The position numbers were made by a program, and so were the translations under genes. Of a stretch of DNA of 64,000 nucleotides, positions 26,128 to 34,401 are shown one piece after another; within the stretch, counting starts at the first letter, position 1; every line of letters begins with the position of its first letter. Source of the DNA: JAAYVZ01 sp035384965. Lineage in GTDB: Bacteria; Acidobacteriota; Thermoanaerobaculia; Thermoanaerobaculales; Thermoanaerobaculaceae. Location of the stretch: NCBI GenBank assembly GCA_035384965.1, contig DAOOJE010000014.1, positions 1 through 64,000 of the forward strand. The letters are read 5' to 3'. The notes below the pieces were generated by a model, which saw only the letters and a program-made list of their open reading frames with translations, was not told the DNA's origin and did not search any database.

Positions 26128-26134
26128 CGGAAGG

Positions 26135-27466
26135 ATGAGCGACGAACGGGTGGTGATCCGCGGCGGCACGGTCGTGCCCATGACCGGGCGGGACTGGTTT
26201 GTCGGCGACGTGCTGGTGGTGGGGAACCGGATCGCGGCGGTAGGGCCGGAGGTGCAGGCGCCGGCCGGGTGCACGACCCTCGACGCCGCGAACGCGCTGG
26301 TGCTGCCAGGCTTCGTGCAGACCCACGTGCACGTCGTGCAGAGCCTGGCGCGCCACCGCGCCGAGGGGCGGCCGCTGCTGCGCTGGCTGCGCGAGCGCAT
26401 CTGGCCGTACGAGGCGGCGCTCTCGGCCGAGGAGATCGACGCCGCCGCCCGGCTCGGGATCGGCGAGCTGCTGTGCGGGGGCACCACGAGCGTGCTCGAC
26501 ATGGGCACCACGCACGGTCAGGACGTAGTCTTCGAGGCGGCCGAGGCGATGGGGATCCGCTTCACCTCGGGCAAGGCGATGATGGACCTCGGCGGCGGCG
26601 TGCCGCCGGGGCTCACCGAGGACACCGACGCCTCGCTCGCCGAGTCGGAGCGGCTCGGCCGGCGCTGGCACGGCGCGGCGGGCGGGCGGCTGCGCTACGC
26701 CCTGGCGCCGCGCTTCGTGCTCTCGTGCTCGGAGCGGCTCATGCGGGAAGCGGTGGGGCTGGCCCGCCGGCACGGCTACATGCTCCATTCGCACGCCTCG
26801 GAAAACCCGGACGAGACCCGCCTCGTGCGCGAGCGGACCGGGCGCGGCAACGTGGCCTACCTGGCCGAGCTCGGGATGGCCGGCACCGACACGGTGCTCG
26901 CTCACTGCGTGCACCTCGACGTTGAAGAGGTGGCCGGCCTGGCCCGGCTCGGCACCGGGATCGCCCACTGCCCCGGCTCCAACCTCAAGCTGGCGTCCGG
27001 AATCGCCGACGTGCCCCGACTGCTCGCCGCCGGGTGCCGGGTCGGGCTCGGCGCCGACGGGCCGCCGTGCAACAACCGCCTTTCGGTGTTCCACGAGATG
27101 GCGCTCGCCGGCACCCTGCACAACCTCCGACACGGCGCCGGGGCCTTGGAGGCGTGGACGGTCCTCGAGCTGGCGACCTGGCGGGGCGCCCAGACTCTCG
27201 GGCTCGACGGGCAGGTCGGCCGCCTGACCCCGGGCTATCTGGCGGACATCGTGGTGCTGGGTCTCGACGGCTGGTCGACGGAGCCCGCGGCCGCGCCGGC
27301 CGACGTGGTCGTGTTCGGCATGGGGGTCGAAAACGTGCGGCACGTGATGGTGGACGGGAAGGTGGTGGTGGAGGACGCCCGTTTGCTGACCGAGGACGCG
27401 GCCCGCGTGAGGGGCCGCGCCCGCGCCGCGGGCGCCGCGATCGCGGCGCGATTGGGGTGGTCATGA
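26135..27466 (+). CDS. Amidohydrolase/deaminase of the ATZ-TRZ (MTA/SAH deaminase) family
   Basis: This 443-residue metal-dependent hydrolase has the composite N- and C-terminal beta-sandwich around a TIM barrel. The metal ligands are visible in FVQTHVHVVQS, HSHASENPDE, LAHCVHLD and GADGPPCNN. Relatives deaminate S-adenosylhomocysteine, 5-methylthioadenosine, guanine-like bases or s-triazines, and I cannot tell which. I start it at ATG 26135 rather than an ATG seven codons upstream, because the upstream one lies between the -35 and -10 boxes. The stop overlaps the next gene as ATGA. Confidence 0.88.
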   Translation: MSDERVVIRGGTVVPMTGRDWFVGDVLVVGNRIAAVGPEVQAPAGCTTLDAANALVLPGFVQTHVHVVQSLARHRAEGRPLLRWLRERIWPYEAALSAEEIDAAARLGIGELLCGGTTSVLDMGTTHGQDVVFEAAEAMGIRFTSGKAMMDLGGGVPPGLTEDTDASLAESERLGRRWHGAAGGRLRYALAPRFVLSCSERLMREAVGLARRHGYMLHSHASENPDETRLVRERTGRGNVAYLAELGMAGTDTVLAHCVHLDVEEVAGLARLGTGIAHCPGSNLKLASGIADVPRLLAAGCRVGLGADGPPCNNRLSVFHEMALAGTLHNLRHGAGALEAWTVLELATWRGAQTLGLDGQVGRLTPGYLADIVVLGLDGWSTEPAAAPADVVVFGMGVENVRHVMVDGKVVVEDARLLTEDAARVRGRARAAGAAIAARLGWS

Positions 27467-28413
27467 TCTTCAAGGGCAAGCCGAAATTCGAGCACCTGGA
27501 CCAGTACCTGGCGCAACGCGACTACACGGCGGCGCTCGAAGCGATCGCCGAGGAGATCAAGCGAAAGCCGGAGAACTTCAACCTGCTGCTGCGCCAGGCG
27601 GAGATCCTCGGGCTGGCCGGCGACCGGGCGACCGCCATCGCGATCTACCGCAAGCTCGCCCGCCGGTTCGCCGAGGACGGCTTTTACGCTCGCGCCATCG
27701 CGGTGACCAACAAGCTGCTGCGGCTCGACCCGGAGCACCCCGAGGTGACGCGCGAGCTGGCCGAGTTCATCAGCGCCAAGCAAGAGGCCGAGGAGGCCGC
27801 TCGCGCCCGCTTCAAGCCCGCGAGGCCGGCGCGGCCGGAGGCGAGGCCCGCGCCCGCTCCCGCCGCCCCGCCGCCGGTGCCTGCCAGCACCGAACCCACG
27901 GCGGCCGAGCCGGTGGCCCAGCCGCTGGCCGAGGCGGTGCTCGCCGAGCCGGAGGGAGCCGAGGCGCAGGAGGAGCGCGAGCGCGAGGCGTCCCGCTTCT
28001 TCGCCATCTTCCCCGTTAAGGCGCTCGAGGAGCTGCTCGACTCGACCTCGGTCCGCTCGTTCCACGCCGACGAGACGATCGTGCGCGAGGGCGACCCCGG
28101 GCTCTCGCTGTTTCTCATCGAGGAGGGCACGGTCGAGGTGATCACCAAGGACCAGGCGGGCCAGCCGCTCGTTCTCGGGAAGATGGGCGCCGGCGAGTTC
28201 TTCGGCGAGGTCGCGGTGCTCACCGGCAGGCCGCGCACCGCGACCATCGTGGCCAAGAGCCAGGTGACCGCGATCGAGATCTACCGGGACACGCTCGAAC
28301 GCATCGCCGAGCGCTTCCCGGCCGTGCAGGAGACCCTGCGCCGCTTCTACGAGCAGCGCGCCCACGCCACGGTCGAGGCCATGCTCCAGCGCTTGCGAGG
28401 GCAGCGTGGCTGA
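27463..28413 (+). CDS. TPR protein with C-terminal cyclic-nucleotide-binding domain
   Basis: This 316-residue protein has an N-terminal helical TPR-like region (residues 10-100), an Ala/Pro-rich linker (118-165) and a CRP-type cyclic-nucleotide-binding domain (about 180-295). Its phosphate-binding cassette reads GEFFGEVAVLTGRPRTAT (244-261), with the conserved Glu and Arg that contact cAMP or cGMP. No DNA-binding helix-turn-helix follows, so it is likely an effector acting by protein contact. It is translationally coupled to the amidohydrolase upstream and overlaps the ligase gene by 8 bases. Confidence 0.85.
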   Translation: MIFKGKPKFEHLDQYLAQRDYTAALEAIAEEIKRKPENFNLLLRQAEILGLAGDRATAIAIYRKLARRFAEDGFYARAIAVTNKLLRLDPEHPEVTRELAEFISAKQEAEEAARARFKPARPARPEARPAPAPAAPPPVPASTEPTAAEPVAQPLAEAVLAEPEGAEAQEEREREASRFFAIFPVKALEELLDSTSVRSFHADETIVREGDPGLSLFLIEEGTVEVITKDQAGQPLVLGKMGAGEFFGEVAVLTGRPRTATIVAKSQVTAIEIYRDTLERIAERFPAVQETLRRFYEQRAHATVEAMLQRLRGQRG

Positions 28414-29866
28414 GGCGGGGTGCCCGCTTCTCGCCCGCTTCCGCTCCCTCGCCGACCGCAACCCCGAACGCCCGGCGCTGCTCGGCCCGCGGGGCGAGGT
28501 CCTGGCCACGCGCGGCGAGCTCGCCGCCGCGATCACCGAGACGAAGGACGCGCTGGCGGCGCTGCTGCCGCCGGGCCGGCCGGTGGCGCTGTCGCTGTCC
28601 AACGGGCCGGAGCTGGTGACGGCGTTCGGCGCCCTGCGCGGGCTCGGGCTGCCGGTCGCCCTCGTCGACGCCGGCGCTCCGCCGGCCGAGCTGGCCACCG
28701 CGGCGCGGGCCGTGGGGGCCGTCGGCTTCCTCGCGGCGAAAACACGCCTCGGCAGTGCCCGGCCGGTGTGGGAGCGCGGGGACGTCGCGCTCGGCCGCGC
28801 AGAGGACACGCCTGGGGTCGAGATTCCAGCCGGCACCGCGCTGCTCAAGCTCACCTCCGGCTCGACCGGCACCCCCCGGGCGATCGCGGTCGGTGTCCGC
28901 GAACTCGCCGCCGACACCGCCAACATCATGCACACGATGGGGCTGCGCCCCGGCGATGTGACTCTGGCGGCAATCCCGCTCACCCACTCCTACGGGATCG
29001 GCTCCTGCCTCGTGCCGCTTTTCATGGTCGGAATGCCGCTGGCGTTCCCCGCCTCGAACCTCCCGCCGGCGCTGGCGGAGACGCTCGCGCGCGCCGCTGT
29101 GGCGCATTTTCCGGCCGTACCCGCCCACATCCGGGCGCTCACGAGCCTCGGCGGCCACCTGCCTCCCCTGCCCTCCCTCCGCGTCTGCCTCACCGCTGGC
29201 GCACCGCTGTCGCCCGCCGACGGCGAGGCGTTCGAGACACTCACCGGCATCAGGGTCAACGTCTTTTACGGCTCGTCGGAGTGCGGAGCCATCACCTACG
29301 AGACCGGCTCGCCGGCCGGGCGCCCGCCGGGGATGGTCGGCCGGCCGATGCGAACGGTGCGGGTCAAAGTCGTGGACGAGGCGCTGCAGCCGCTGCCGCC
29401 CGGCCGGGAAGGCCGAGTGCTGGTCCGCTCCGGCGCGGTGGCGAGGGGCGCCGTGCCGGCGGTCGACGCAGGGGGTCTCATCGGTGGCAGCCGGTTCCTC
29501 GCCGGGGACACCGGCGTGTTCGATGGCGACGGCCGCCTGACGCTCACAGGCCGGGTCGCCGAGCTGCTCAACGTGGCCGGCAAGAAGGTCCACCCCGACG
29601 AGGTGCGGCGAGCGCTCGAGGCGATACCGGGCGTGCGTGCGGCGGTCGTGACGGGGCTGCCGGACCCCAACCGCGGCCAGCTCGTCGCGGCCGTGGTGGC
29701 GGTGGACCGCAGCGCCGGTCTCACCGTTCCTGCCTTGCTCGCCCGCTGCCGCCGCGTCCTCGCGCCGCACAAGGTCCCCCGCCGCCTCGTCCTGGTCGAC
29801 GAACTACCGCTCTCCGACCGCGGCAAGGTCCGCCGCGACGCGATCCTGGAGCTGCTGGGGACGTAG
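28406..29866 (+). CDS. AMP-forming ligase (ANL superfamily, acyl-CoA synthetase-like)
   Basis: This 486-residue adenylating enzyme has the ATP-loop LKLTSGSTGTPRAIA, the A5 motif NVFYGSSECG, GDTGVFDGDGRLTLTGR and the catalytic C-terminal lysine in LSDRGKVRRDAI. It would form an acyl-AMP and then a thioester with CoA or a carrier protein. The substrate is unknown. It starts at GTG 28406 inside the end of the cyclic-nucleotide-binding gene. Most of the lysine in the usual TSGTTGKPKG loop is replaced (GTPRA), which is tolerated in some family members. Confidence 0.82.
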   Translation: MAEAGCPLLARFRSLADRNPERPALLGPRGEVLATRGELAAAITETKDALAALLPPGRPVALSLSNGPELVTAFGALRGLGLPVALVDAGAPPAELATAARAVGAVGFLAAKTRLGSARPVWERGDVALGRAEDTPGVEIPAGTALLKLTSGSTGTPRAIAVGVRELAADTANIMHTMGLRPGDVTLAAIPLTHSYGIGSCLVPLFMVGMPLAFPASNLPPALAETLARAAVAHFPAVPAHIRALTSLGGHLPPLPSLRVCLTAGAPLSPADGEAFETLTGIRVNVFYGSSECGAITYETGSPAGRPPGMVGRPMRTVRVKVVDEALQPLPPGREGRVLVRSGAVARGAVPAVDAGGLIGGSRFLAGDTGVFDGDGRLTLTGRVAELLNVAGKKVHPDEVRRALEAIPGVRAAVVTGLPDPNRGQLVAAVVAVDRSAGLTVPALLARCRRVLAPHKVPRRLVLVDELPLSDRGKVRRDAILELLGT

Positions 29867-29940
29867 GGCCTCGCGCCCGCAGCCTGCGGGTTGGCCCGCG
29901 GCGGTTGCGGCGCCCCCCCGCTGCCAGCCGCGTGTTGATG

Positions 29941-29946
29941 TACCCT
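29941..29946 (+). promoter_or_regulatory. -10-like box of the chemosensory operon
   Basis: TACCCT ends 6 nt before the ATG at 29953, so the operon's first gene would be leaderless. The upstream 74 nt contain a CCCGCAG-C-CTGCGGG palindrome at about 29877-29891 that may separate this operon from the ligase gene. There is no clear -35 box. Confidence 0.35.
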
Positions 29947-29952
29947 TGCCCC

Positions 29953-30384
29953 ATGACGACCGCTTCCGGCGAGGGCGGGATCCGGTGCTTGCTGGTGCGG
30001 GCCGGGGAGTACCGGTGCGCCGTGCCGCTCAACCAGGTGCGGAGGGTCGTCGCGTCGCTCGCCACGCACCCGCTCCCGAACGCCGCCCCGGAGCTTCTGG
30101 GCCTGGCGGAGTTCGGCGGGGAGCCGCTGCCGGTGCTCGAGCTCGCGAGGCTGGTCGGCGCCCCGGAAGGGGCGGCCTCGCCCCATCCGGTCACGGTGGT
30201 CGCCTGGGCCGGGCCGCCGCGCGAGAGGGAACTCGTGGGGCTTGCGGCCGACCAGGCCCTGTCGATCGTCGAAGTGCCGGTGGGCTCGCTGGCGGGCGGC
30301 CAGGCCGGGCTGGTAAGCGGCGAGGCGTTGGTGGACGGTGCGCCGGTGCGCGTGCTCAACCTCGAGCACCTGGGGGCGGCGTGA
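29953..30384 (+). CDS. cheW: CheW-like scaffold protein 1
   Basis: This 143-residue protein follows the CheW fold pattern: RCLLVRAGEYRCAVPLNQVRRVV at the start, a central PNAAPELLGLAEFGGEPLPVLEL segment and GLAADQALSIVEVP before the end. CheW couples the chemoreceptor to CheA at the membrane. It heads a seven-gene operon in which most genes overlap by four or eight bases. In the Wsp system two CheW proteins (WspB, WspD) play this role. Confidence 0.83.
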   Translation: MTTASGEGGIRCLLVRAGEYRCAVPLNQVRRVVASLATHPLPNAAPELLGLAEFGGEPLPVLELARLVGAPEGAASPHPVTVVAWAGPPRERELVGLAADQALSIVEVPVGSLAGGQAGLVSGEALVDGAPVRVLNLEHLGAA

Positions 30385-30695
30385 GCGTGGAGGAATTGCT
30401 GGTGTTCGAACACGGCGGGACGAGCTGGGGGGTTGCACGAGCGGAGGTCCGAGGGTTCGGCGCGGCGGGCGGAGGGGTGGCCGTCACGCTCCGCCACGGC
30501 CGGGTGCGCGCGGACCGTGTGGTGGGCATGCTCCCGGCGCCGGTGGTCGCCAGGCCCGGGCGTGTCCTCCGCCGCTTCTGGCCGGTCCACGCCCGTGGGC
30601 TCGCCGTGGTCGGGGGCCGGGTCGTCGTGGTGATCGACCCGCTGGCGCCGCCCCCCGGGCTGGCGCCGGAGATCGAAGGAGGCGCCGATGCGTGA
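30381..30695 (+). CDS. Short CheW-like protein 2
   Basis: This 104-residue protein starts at a GTG overlapping the first cheW stop (GTGA). The pattern LLVFEHGGTSWGVARAEVRGF, a middle VTLRHGRVRADRVVGMLP and a closing ARGLAVVGGRVVVVIDPLAPP fit a shortened CheW domain, missing about 40 residues against the usual 140-150. It may be a second adaptor or a regulator of the receptor array. It overlaps the receptor gene by 8 bases. Confidence 0.65.
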   Translation: MSVEELLVFEHGGTSWGVARAEVRGFGAAGGGVAVTLRHGRVRADRVVGMLPAPVVARPGRVLRRFWPVHARGLAVVGGRVVVVIDPLAPPPGLAPEIEGGADA

Positions 30696-32316
30696 GGAGC
30701 ACGTCAGGCCGTGGACCAGCCCCGAGTGGGGTCTCGCCATCCTCGTCGCAACCGTCGTGACCGGACTCGTGGCGGCGCTCGCCGCCGGGGCCGGCACGGC
30801 CCGTCAGTGGGTCGCCACGGCATTCCTGGCCGCCGGCGCGGTGGCGGTGCTGGCGTACGTGGCTGCCGCCTACCTCCCGGCGCGCCACTCGCTCCGGCGC
30901 GCCGAGCGCGCCGGCCGGCTGGCAACAGTCTGGGAACGCGAACTGGTGGCCGGGCTCGTCGAGCTGCAGGCGGGCGACCTGGTGCGGGCGCCCGAGCAGG
31001 TCCGCAACCTGCCCGACCGGCTGGCGGGCGCGTTCTCGGGCGCGACGCGCTCGCTCGGGGGGCTGATCCAGCAGATCCAGGCCAGCTCGACCGACGTGGC
31101 GGCGGCCGGCAACGCGGTGCACGCCACCGCCTCCGAGCTGGCCTCGGGCTCCTCGGAGCAGGCCGCGGCGGTGGTCCAGATCACCGCCACCATGGAGGAG
31201 CTGGCCCGCACCGCCGCTCAGATCGCCGGCAACGCCGCCTCCCAGGCCGAGCTGGCCGCCCACGCCCAGCAGACCGGCGACATCGGAGTGGCCGCTGTGG
31301 AGGAGGCGCTCGCGGGCGTCGAGGAGGTGCAAAAGCGCATTTCCGCCATCGCCTCGCGGGCCGACACGCTGGGCACGCGTTCGAAGGAGATCTATCGCGT
31401 GCTTGACCTCATCACGGAAATCGCCCAGGAGACCCACATCCTGTCGCTCAACGCGGCCATCGAGGCGGCCGCCGCGGGCGAGCACGGGCGGCGGTTCGGC
31501 GTCGTCGCCGACGAGGTGCGGCGCCTGGCGCAGCGCTCGCAGGAATCGGTGGACTCGGTGCGCAACCTGCTCGAGGAGTTCGCCTCCTCGATTCGCGCCA
31601 CCGTGGTGGCGACCGAGGAGGGTGGCAAGGAGGCGTCGCGCGTGCTGGAGCGCGCCCGCGCAGCGGCCAGCGCCATCGAGGAGCTGCGCAGCGCGCTCGC
31701 CGACACCGCCCGCACCGCCAAGGAAACCTCGCTGGCCACCGAGCAGCAGCGCACCGCCTCCGACCAGGTCGTGCTGACGCTCAAGGAGGTGAGCCAGGTC
31801 ATCCAGCGCATGGCGGAAGGGCTCAAGCACTTTTCCGGCACCGCCGAGCGCCTCAACCAGCTCGCGCTGTCGATCCAGCTCCTCACCCAGTCGTTCCGGA
31901 TAGACGCCGCGCGCTCGCTCAAGCACCTGTGCGAGCGCTGTGCCGCCGAGCTGGGCGGCCGGGCCGGGCAGTGGGAGACGGCCGAGATGCAGCTCGCCGA
32001 GTTCGTGACGCGCCACCCGTTCGTGGAAATCGCTTTCCTGACCGACGCTCGCGGGGTGATGGCGGCGTTTGCGGTGAACCGCGAGTGGACGGGCGGGCGG
32101 GCCGTCAGCCACGTCACGGTCGGCATGAACTTGCAGGACCGCCCGTGGTTCCAGACCGTGGTGCGGGAGGGCCGGCCGATCCTCACGCCGCTGTACGACT
32201 CGATCCTCACCGGCGACCGCTGCTTCTCGGTCGCGGCGCCGGTGCGCGCACCGGGCGGCGAGCTGGTGGGGGTGCTGGGCTTCGACGTCAACGCCAGGAG
32301 CTGGACCAAGATCTAG
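30688..32316 (+). CDS. Methyl-accepting chemotaxis protein with C-terminal sensor-like domain
   Basis: This 542-residue receptor has two N-terminal transmembrane helices (residues 14-36 and 41-63) with almost nothing between them, then a long coiled coil with the signalling tip EIAQETHILSLNAAIEAAAAGEHGRRFGVVADEVRRLAQRS. After it, residues about 400-542 form a PDC/Cache-like domain with VNREWTGGRAVSHVTVG, RPWFQTVVREGRP and FSVAAPVRAPGGELVGVLGFDVNA. Usual receptors carry such a sensor in the periplasm before the signalling part. Here it would be cytoplasmic and at the end. AAGGAGGCG precedes the ATG. Confidence 0.9.
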   Translation: MREEHVRPWTSPEWGLAILVATVVTGLVAALAAGAGTARQWVATAFLAAGAVAVLAYVAAAYLPARHSLRRAERAGRLATVWERELVAGLVELQAGDLVRAPEQVRNLPDRLAGAFSGATRSLGGLIQQIQASSTDVAAAGNAVHATASELASGSSEQAAAVVQITATMEELARTAAQIAGNAASQAELAAHAQQTGDIGVAAVEEALAGVEEVQKRISAIASRADTLGTRSKEIYRVLDLITEIAQETHILSLNAAIEAAAAGEHGRRFGVVADEVRRLAQRSQESVDSVRNLLEEFASSIRATVVATEEGGKEASRVLERARAAASAIEELRSALADTARTAKETSLATEQQRTASDQVVLTLKEVSQVIQRMAEGLKHFSGTAERLNQLALSIQLLTQSFRIDAARSLKHLCERCAAELGGRAGQWETAEMQLAEFVTRHPFVEIAFLTDARGVMAAFAVNREWTGGRAVSHVTVGMNLQDRPWFQTVVREGRPILTPLYDSILTGDRCFSVAAPVRAPGGELVGVLGFDVNARSWTKI

Positions 32317-32331
32317 AGACAGGGTGGCCCC

Positions 32332-34401
32332 GTGATCGACCCCGACCTCGCCGACCTCGTGCCGCTGTTCGTGGCCGAGGCGCACGGGCGGCTCGAGAGG
32401 CTCGCGACGCTGGCCCCACGGCTCGACGAGGATGCGGCCGCCGCCGGCGAGGTCCGGCGCGAGCTGCACACGCTCAAGGGCGCCGGGCGCATGCTGCGCC
32501 TGGCGGCGCTCGCCGAGCTGTGCCACGCCGCCGAGGGGGCGCTGCAGCCGCCGCGCCCCGGCGTGGCCCGCCTCGCCACCAGGGTCGTGGACCGCCTCGC
32601 GGCCATGGTCGACGCCCTGGCGCGGGGAGAGGCGCCCTCCCCCGACCCCTCGCTCCTAGGGGTCCTGCGCGGCGAGATCCTGGAGGAGCCTCCCGCCGCG
32701 CCGGCCGAGGCCGCGCCGACGCCAGCCGAGACGGTGGCACCACCTTCCCCTCCTGCAGCAGGTGGGGAACTGAGGCTCGACGCTGCTGCCATTGACGAGC
32801 TGGCCGACCGCGCCACGCGCATGCGCATCCTCACGCTGGGCGCCACCCACCACCTCGGCGCCCTGTACGAGCTGGCCCGCCTCGCGGAGCAGGGCGTGTA
32901 CGAGCCCCAGCCCCGCCAGGTGCTGGCGGTGCTGGCGACCACGCTGCGCCGCCAGACGGTGGAGCTGGAGCGTGCCATCCAGCGCCAGCTCCGCAACGCC
33001 GATGCGCAGCTCGAGAAGCTGCTCGGGATGCAGGTCCAGCCGCTCCGGCCGGTGCTGCAGGCGCTCGCCCGCCACGCTCGCGAGCTGGCTCGTTCCCTCG
33101 GGCGGGACATCGAGGTCACGCTGGGCGGCGAGGACACCCACCTCGACCGCCGGATCACGGGAGAGCTGGAGGAGGCGCTGCTCCACCTCGTGCGCAACGC
33201 GGTGGACCACGGCATCGAGGATCCCGCTGCACGCGAGCGCGCCGGCAAGCCGCGGACCGGGAGGGTGCGCATCGAAGCGCGGCCGGCGGGCCGGCTGGTC
33301 TGCCTCTCGATCTCCGACGACGGAGCCGGGATCGACCCGGTGAAGGTCGGGGAGGCGGCGCTGGCCGCCGGGGTCGTGGACGCCTCGCAACTGGCCGCGA
33401 TGAGCCGCGACGAGGTGCTGCGCCTCGTGTTCCTGCCGGGGCTCTCGACGCGCCGGGAGGTGTCCGAAGTGTCGGGCCGCGGGGTGGGTCTCGATGCAGT
33501 GGCGGCGGTGGCCGAGCGGGCGGGCGGCGGCGCCACCATCGCGTCCCAGCCAGGCGCCGGCACCACCGTGACGATCGAGGTGCCGGTCTCGCGGCGCGGC
33601 GAAGAGGTGCTGCTGGTGCGGGTGGGCGGCCTCCGCCTCGCCGTGCCGGCCGCCGCCGTGCAACGGCTCGACCGGATCGAGCGGCCGGCGATCGTGGAGC
33701 GCGACGGACAGTGCTTCGCCGCCCTGCACGGCGCCCTGGTGCCGTTTTTCCCCCTGGCGAAGGCCCTCGGCGAGGAGCCGGCGCCCACCCAGCTCCTCCT
33801 GCAAGGCGAGATGCACGGCCAGCCGGTGCGCGTGGCCGTGGACGCGGTCGAGGGTGGCGAGGAGGTGCTCGTGCGCCCGCCCGCGCGGGCGGCGGGTGTG
33901 GGTCCGTTGCTGGAAGGCGTCGCGCTGCTCGCTTCCGGCCAGCCGGTGGGCGTGCTCTCGACCCGCGCCATGGCGCCGCGCGAGCGGCCGCTACACCCGG
34001 CCGCCGCGCCGGTGCGGCCGGCGCCGCGGCGCCTGCGCGTGTTGCTCGTCGACGACTCCCTGGTGACGCGCGAGATGGAGCGCCGTCTGCTCGAGGATGC
34101 GGGGTTCGAGGTGGCGCTGGCGGGCGACGCCGCCGAGGCGCTGGCCCAGCTCGGCGAGCGCACCTTCGACTGCCTCGTCACCGACATCGAGATGCCGGGC
34201 ATGGATGGCTTCGAGCTGACGAGACACATCCGCACCATGCCGCACCTCGCCCAGACGCCAGTCGTAGTGGTCTCGACGCGCGACCGCCCCGAGGATCGGC
34301 TGCGCGGCCTCGAGGCTGGCGCGGACGCGTACATCACCAAGCAGGGACTGGACGCCACCGAACTCTCGAGCACGGTGCGCCGGCTCGCGGGGCGGCCATG
34401 A
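32332..34401 (+). CDS. cheA: CheA-type histidine kinase with C-terminal receiver (hybrid)
   Basis: This 689-residue kinase contains an N-terminal HPt domain with the phospho-accepting His46 in ELHTLKGAGRML, a dimerisation region, the HATPase core (N box HLVRNAVDHGIEDPAARE, G1 DDGAGIDPVKV, G2 SGRGVGLDAVAAV), a CheW-like regulatory domain and a C-terminal receiver (LLVDDSLVTR, phospho-Asp in LVTDIEMPGMDGFELT). The layout matches WspE of Pseudomonas. A CheY/CheB-binding P2 domain is not evident. It starts at GTG 32332, 15 nt after the receptor gene, and overlaps cheB as ATGA. Confidence 0.93.
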   Translation: MIDPDLADLVPLFVAEAHGRLERLATLAPRLDEDAAAAGEVRRELHTLKGAGRMLRLAALAELCHAAEGALQPPRPGVARLATRVVDRLAAMVDALARGEAPSPDPSLLGVLRGEILEEPPAAPAEAAPTPAETVAPPSPPAAGGELRLDAAAIDELADRATRMRILTLGATHHLGALYELARLAEQGVYEPQPRQVLAVLATTLRRQTVELERAIQRQLRNADAQLEKLLGMQVQPLRPVLQALARHARELARSLGRDIEVTLGGEDTHLDRRITGELEEALLHLVRNAVDHGIEDPAARERAGKPRTGRVRIEARPAGRLVCLSISDDGAGIDPVKVGEAALAAGVVDASQLAAMSRDEVLRLVFLPGLSTRREVSEVSGRGVGLDAVAAVAERAGGGATIASQPGAGTTVTIEVPVSRRGEEVLLVRVGGLRLAVPAAAVQRLDRIERPAIVERDGQCFAALHGALVPFFPLAKALGEEPAPTQLLLQGEMHGQPVRVAVDAVEGGEEVLVRPPARAAGVGPLLEGVALLASGQPVGVLSTRAMAPRERPLHPAAAPVRPAPRRLRVLLVDDSLVTREMERRLLEDAGFEVALAGDAAEALAQLGERTFDCLVTDIEMPGMDGFELTRHIRTMPHLAQTPVVVVSTRDRPEDRLRGLEAGADAYITKQGLDATELSSTVRRLAGRP

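Noticed and set aside
25345..26511. Minus-strand frame ending in RRRDSNPHAPEG across tRNA-Leu
   Set aside because: This is the well-known spurious translation across the antisense of a tRNA-Leu gene and is not a protein.
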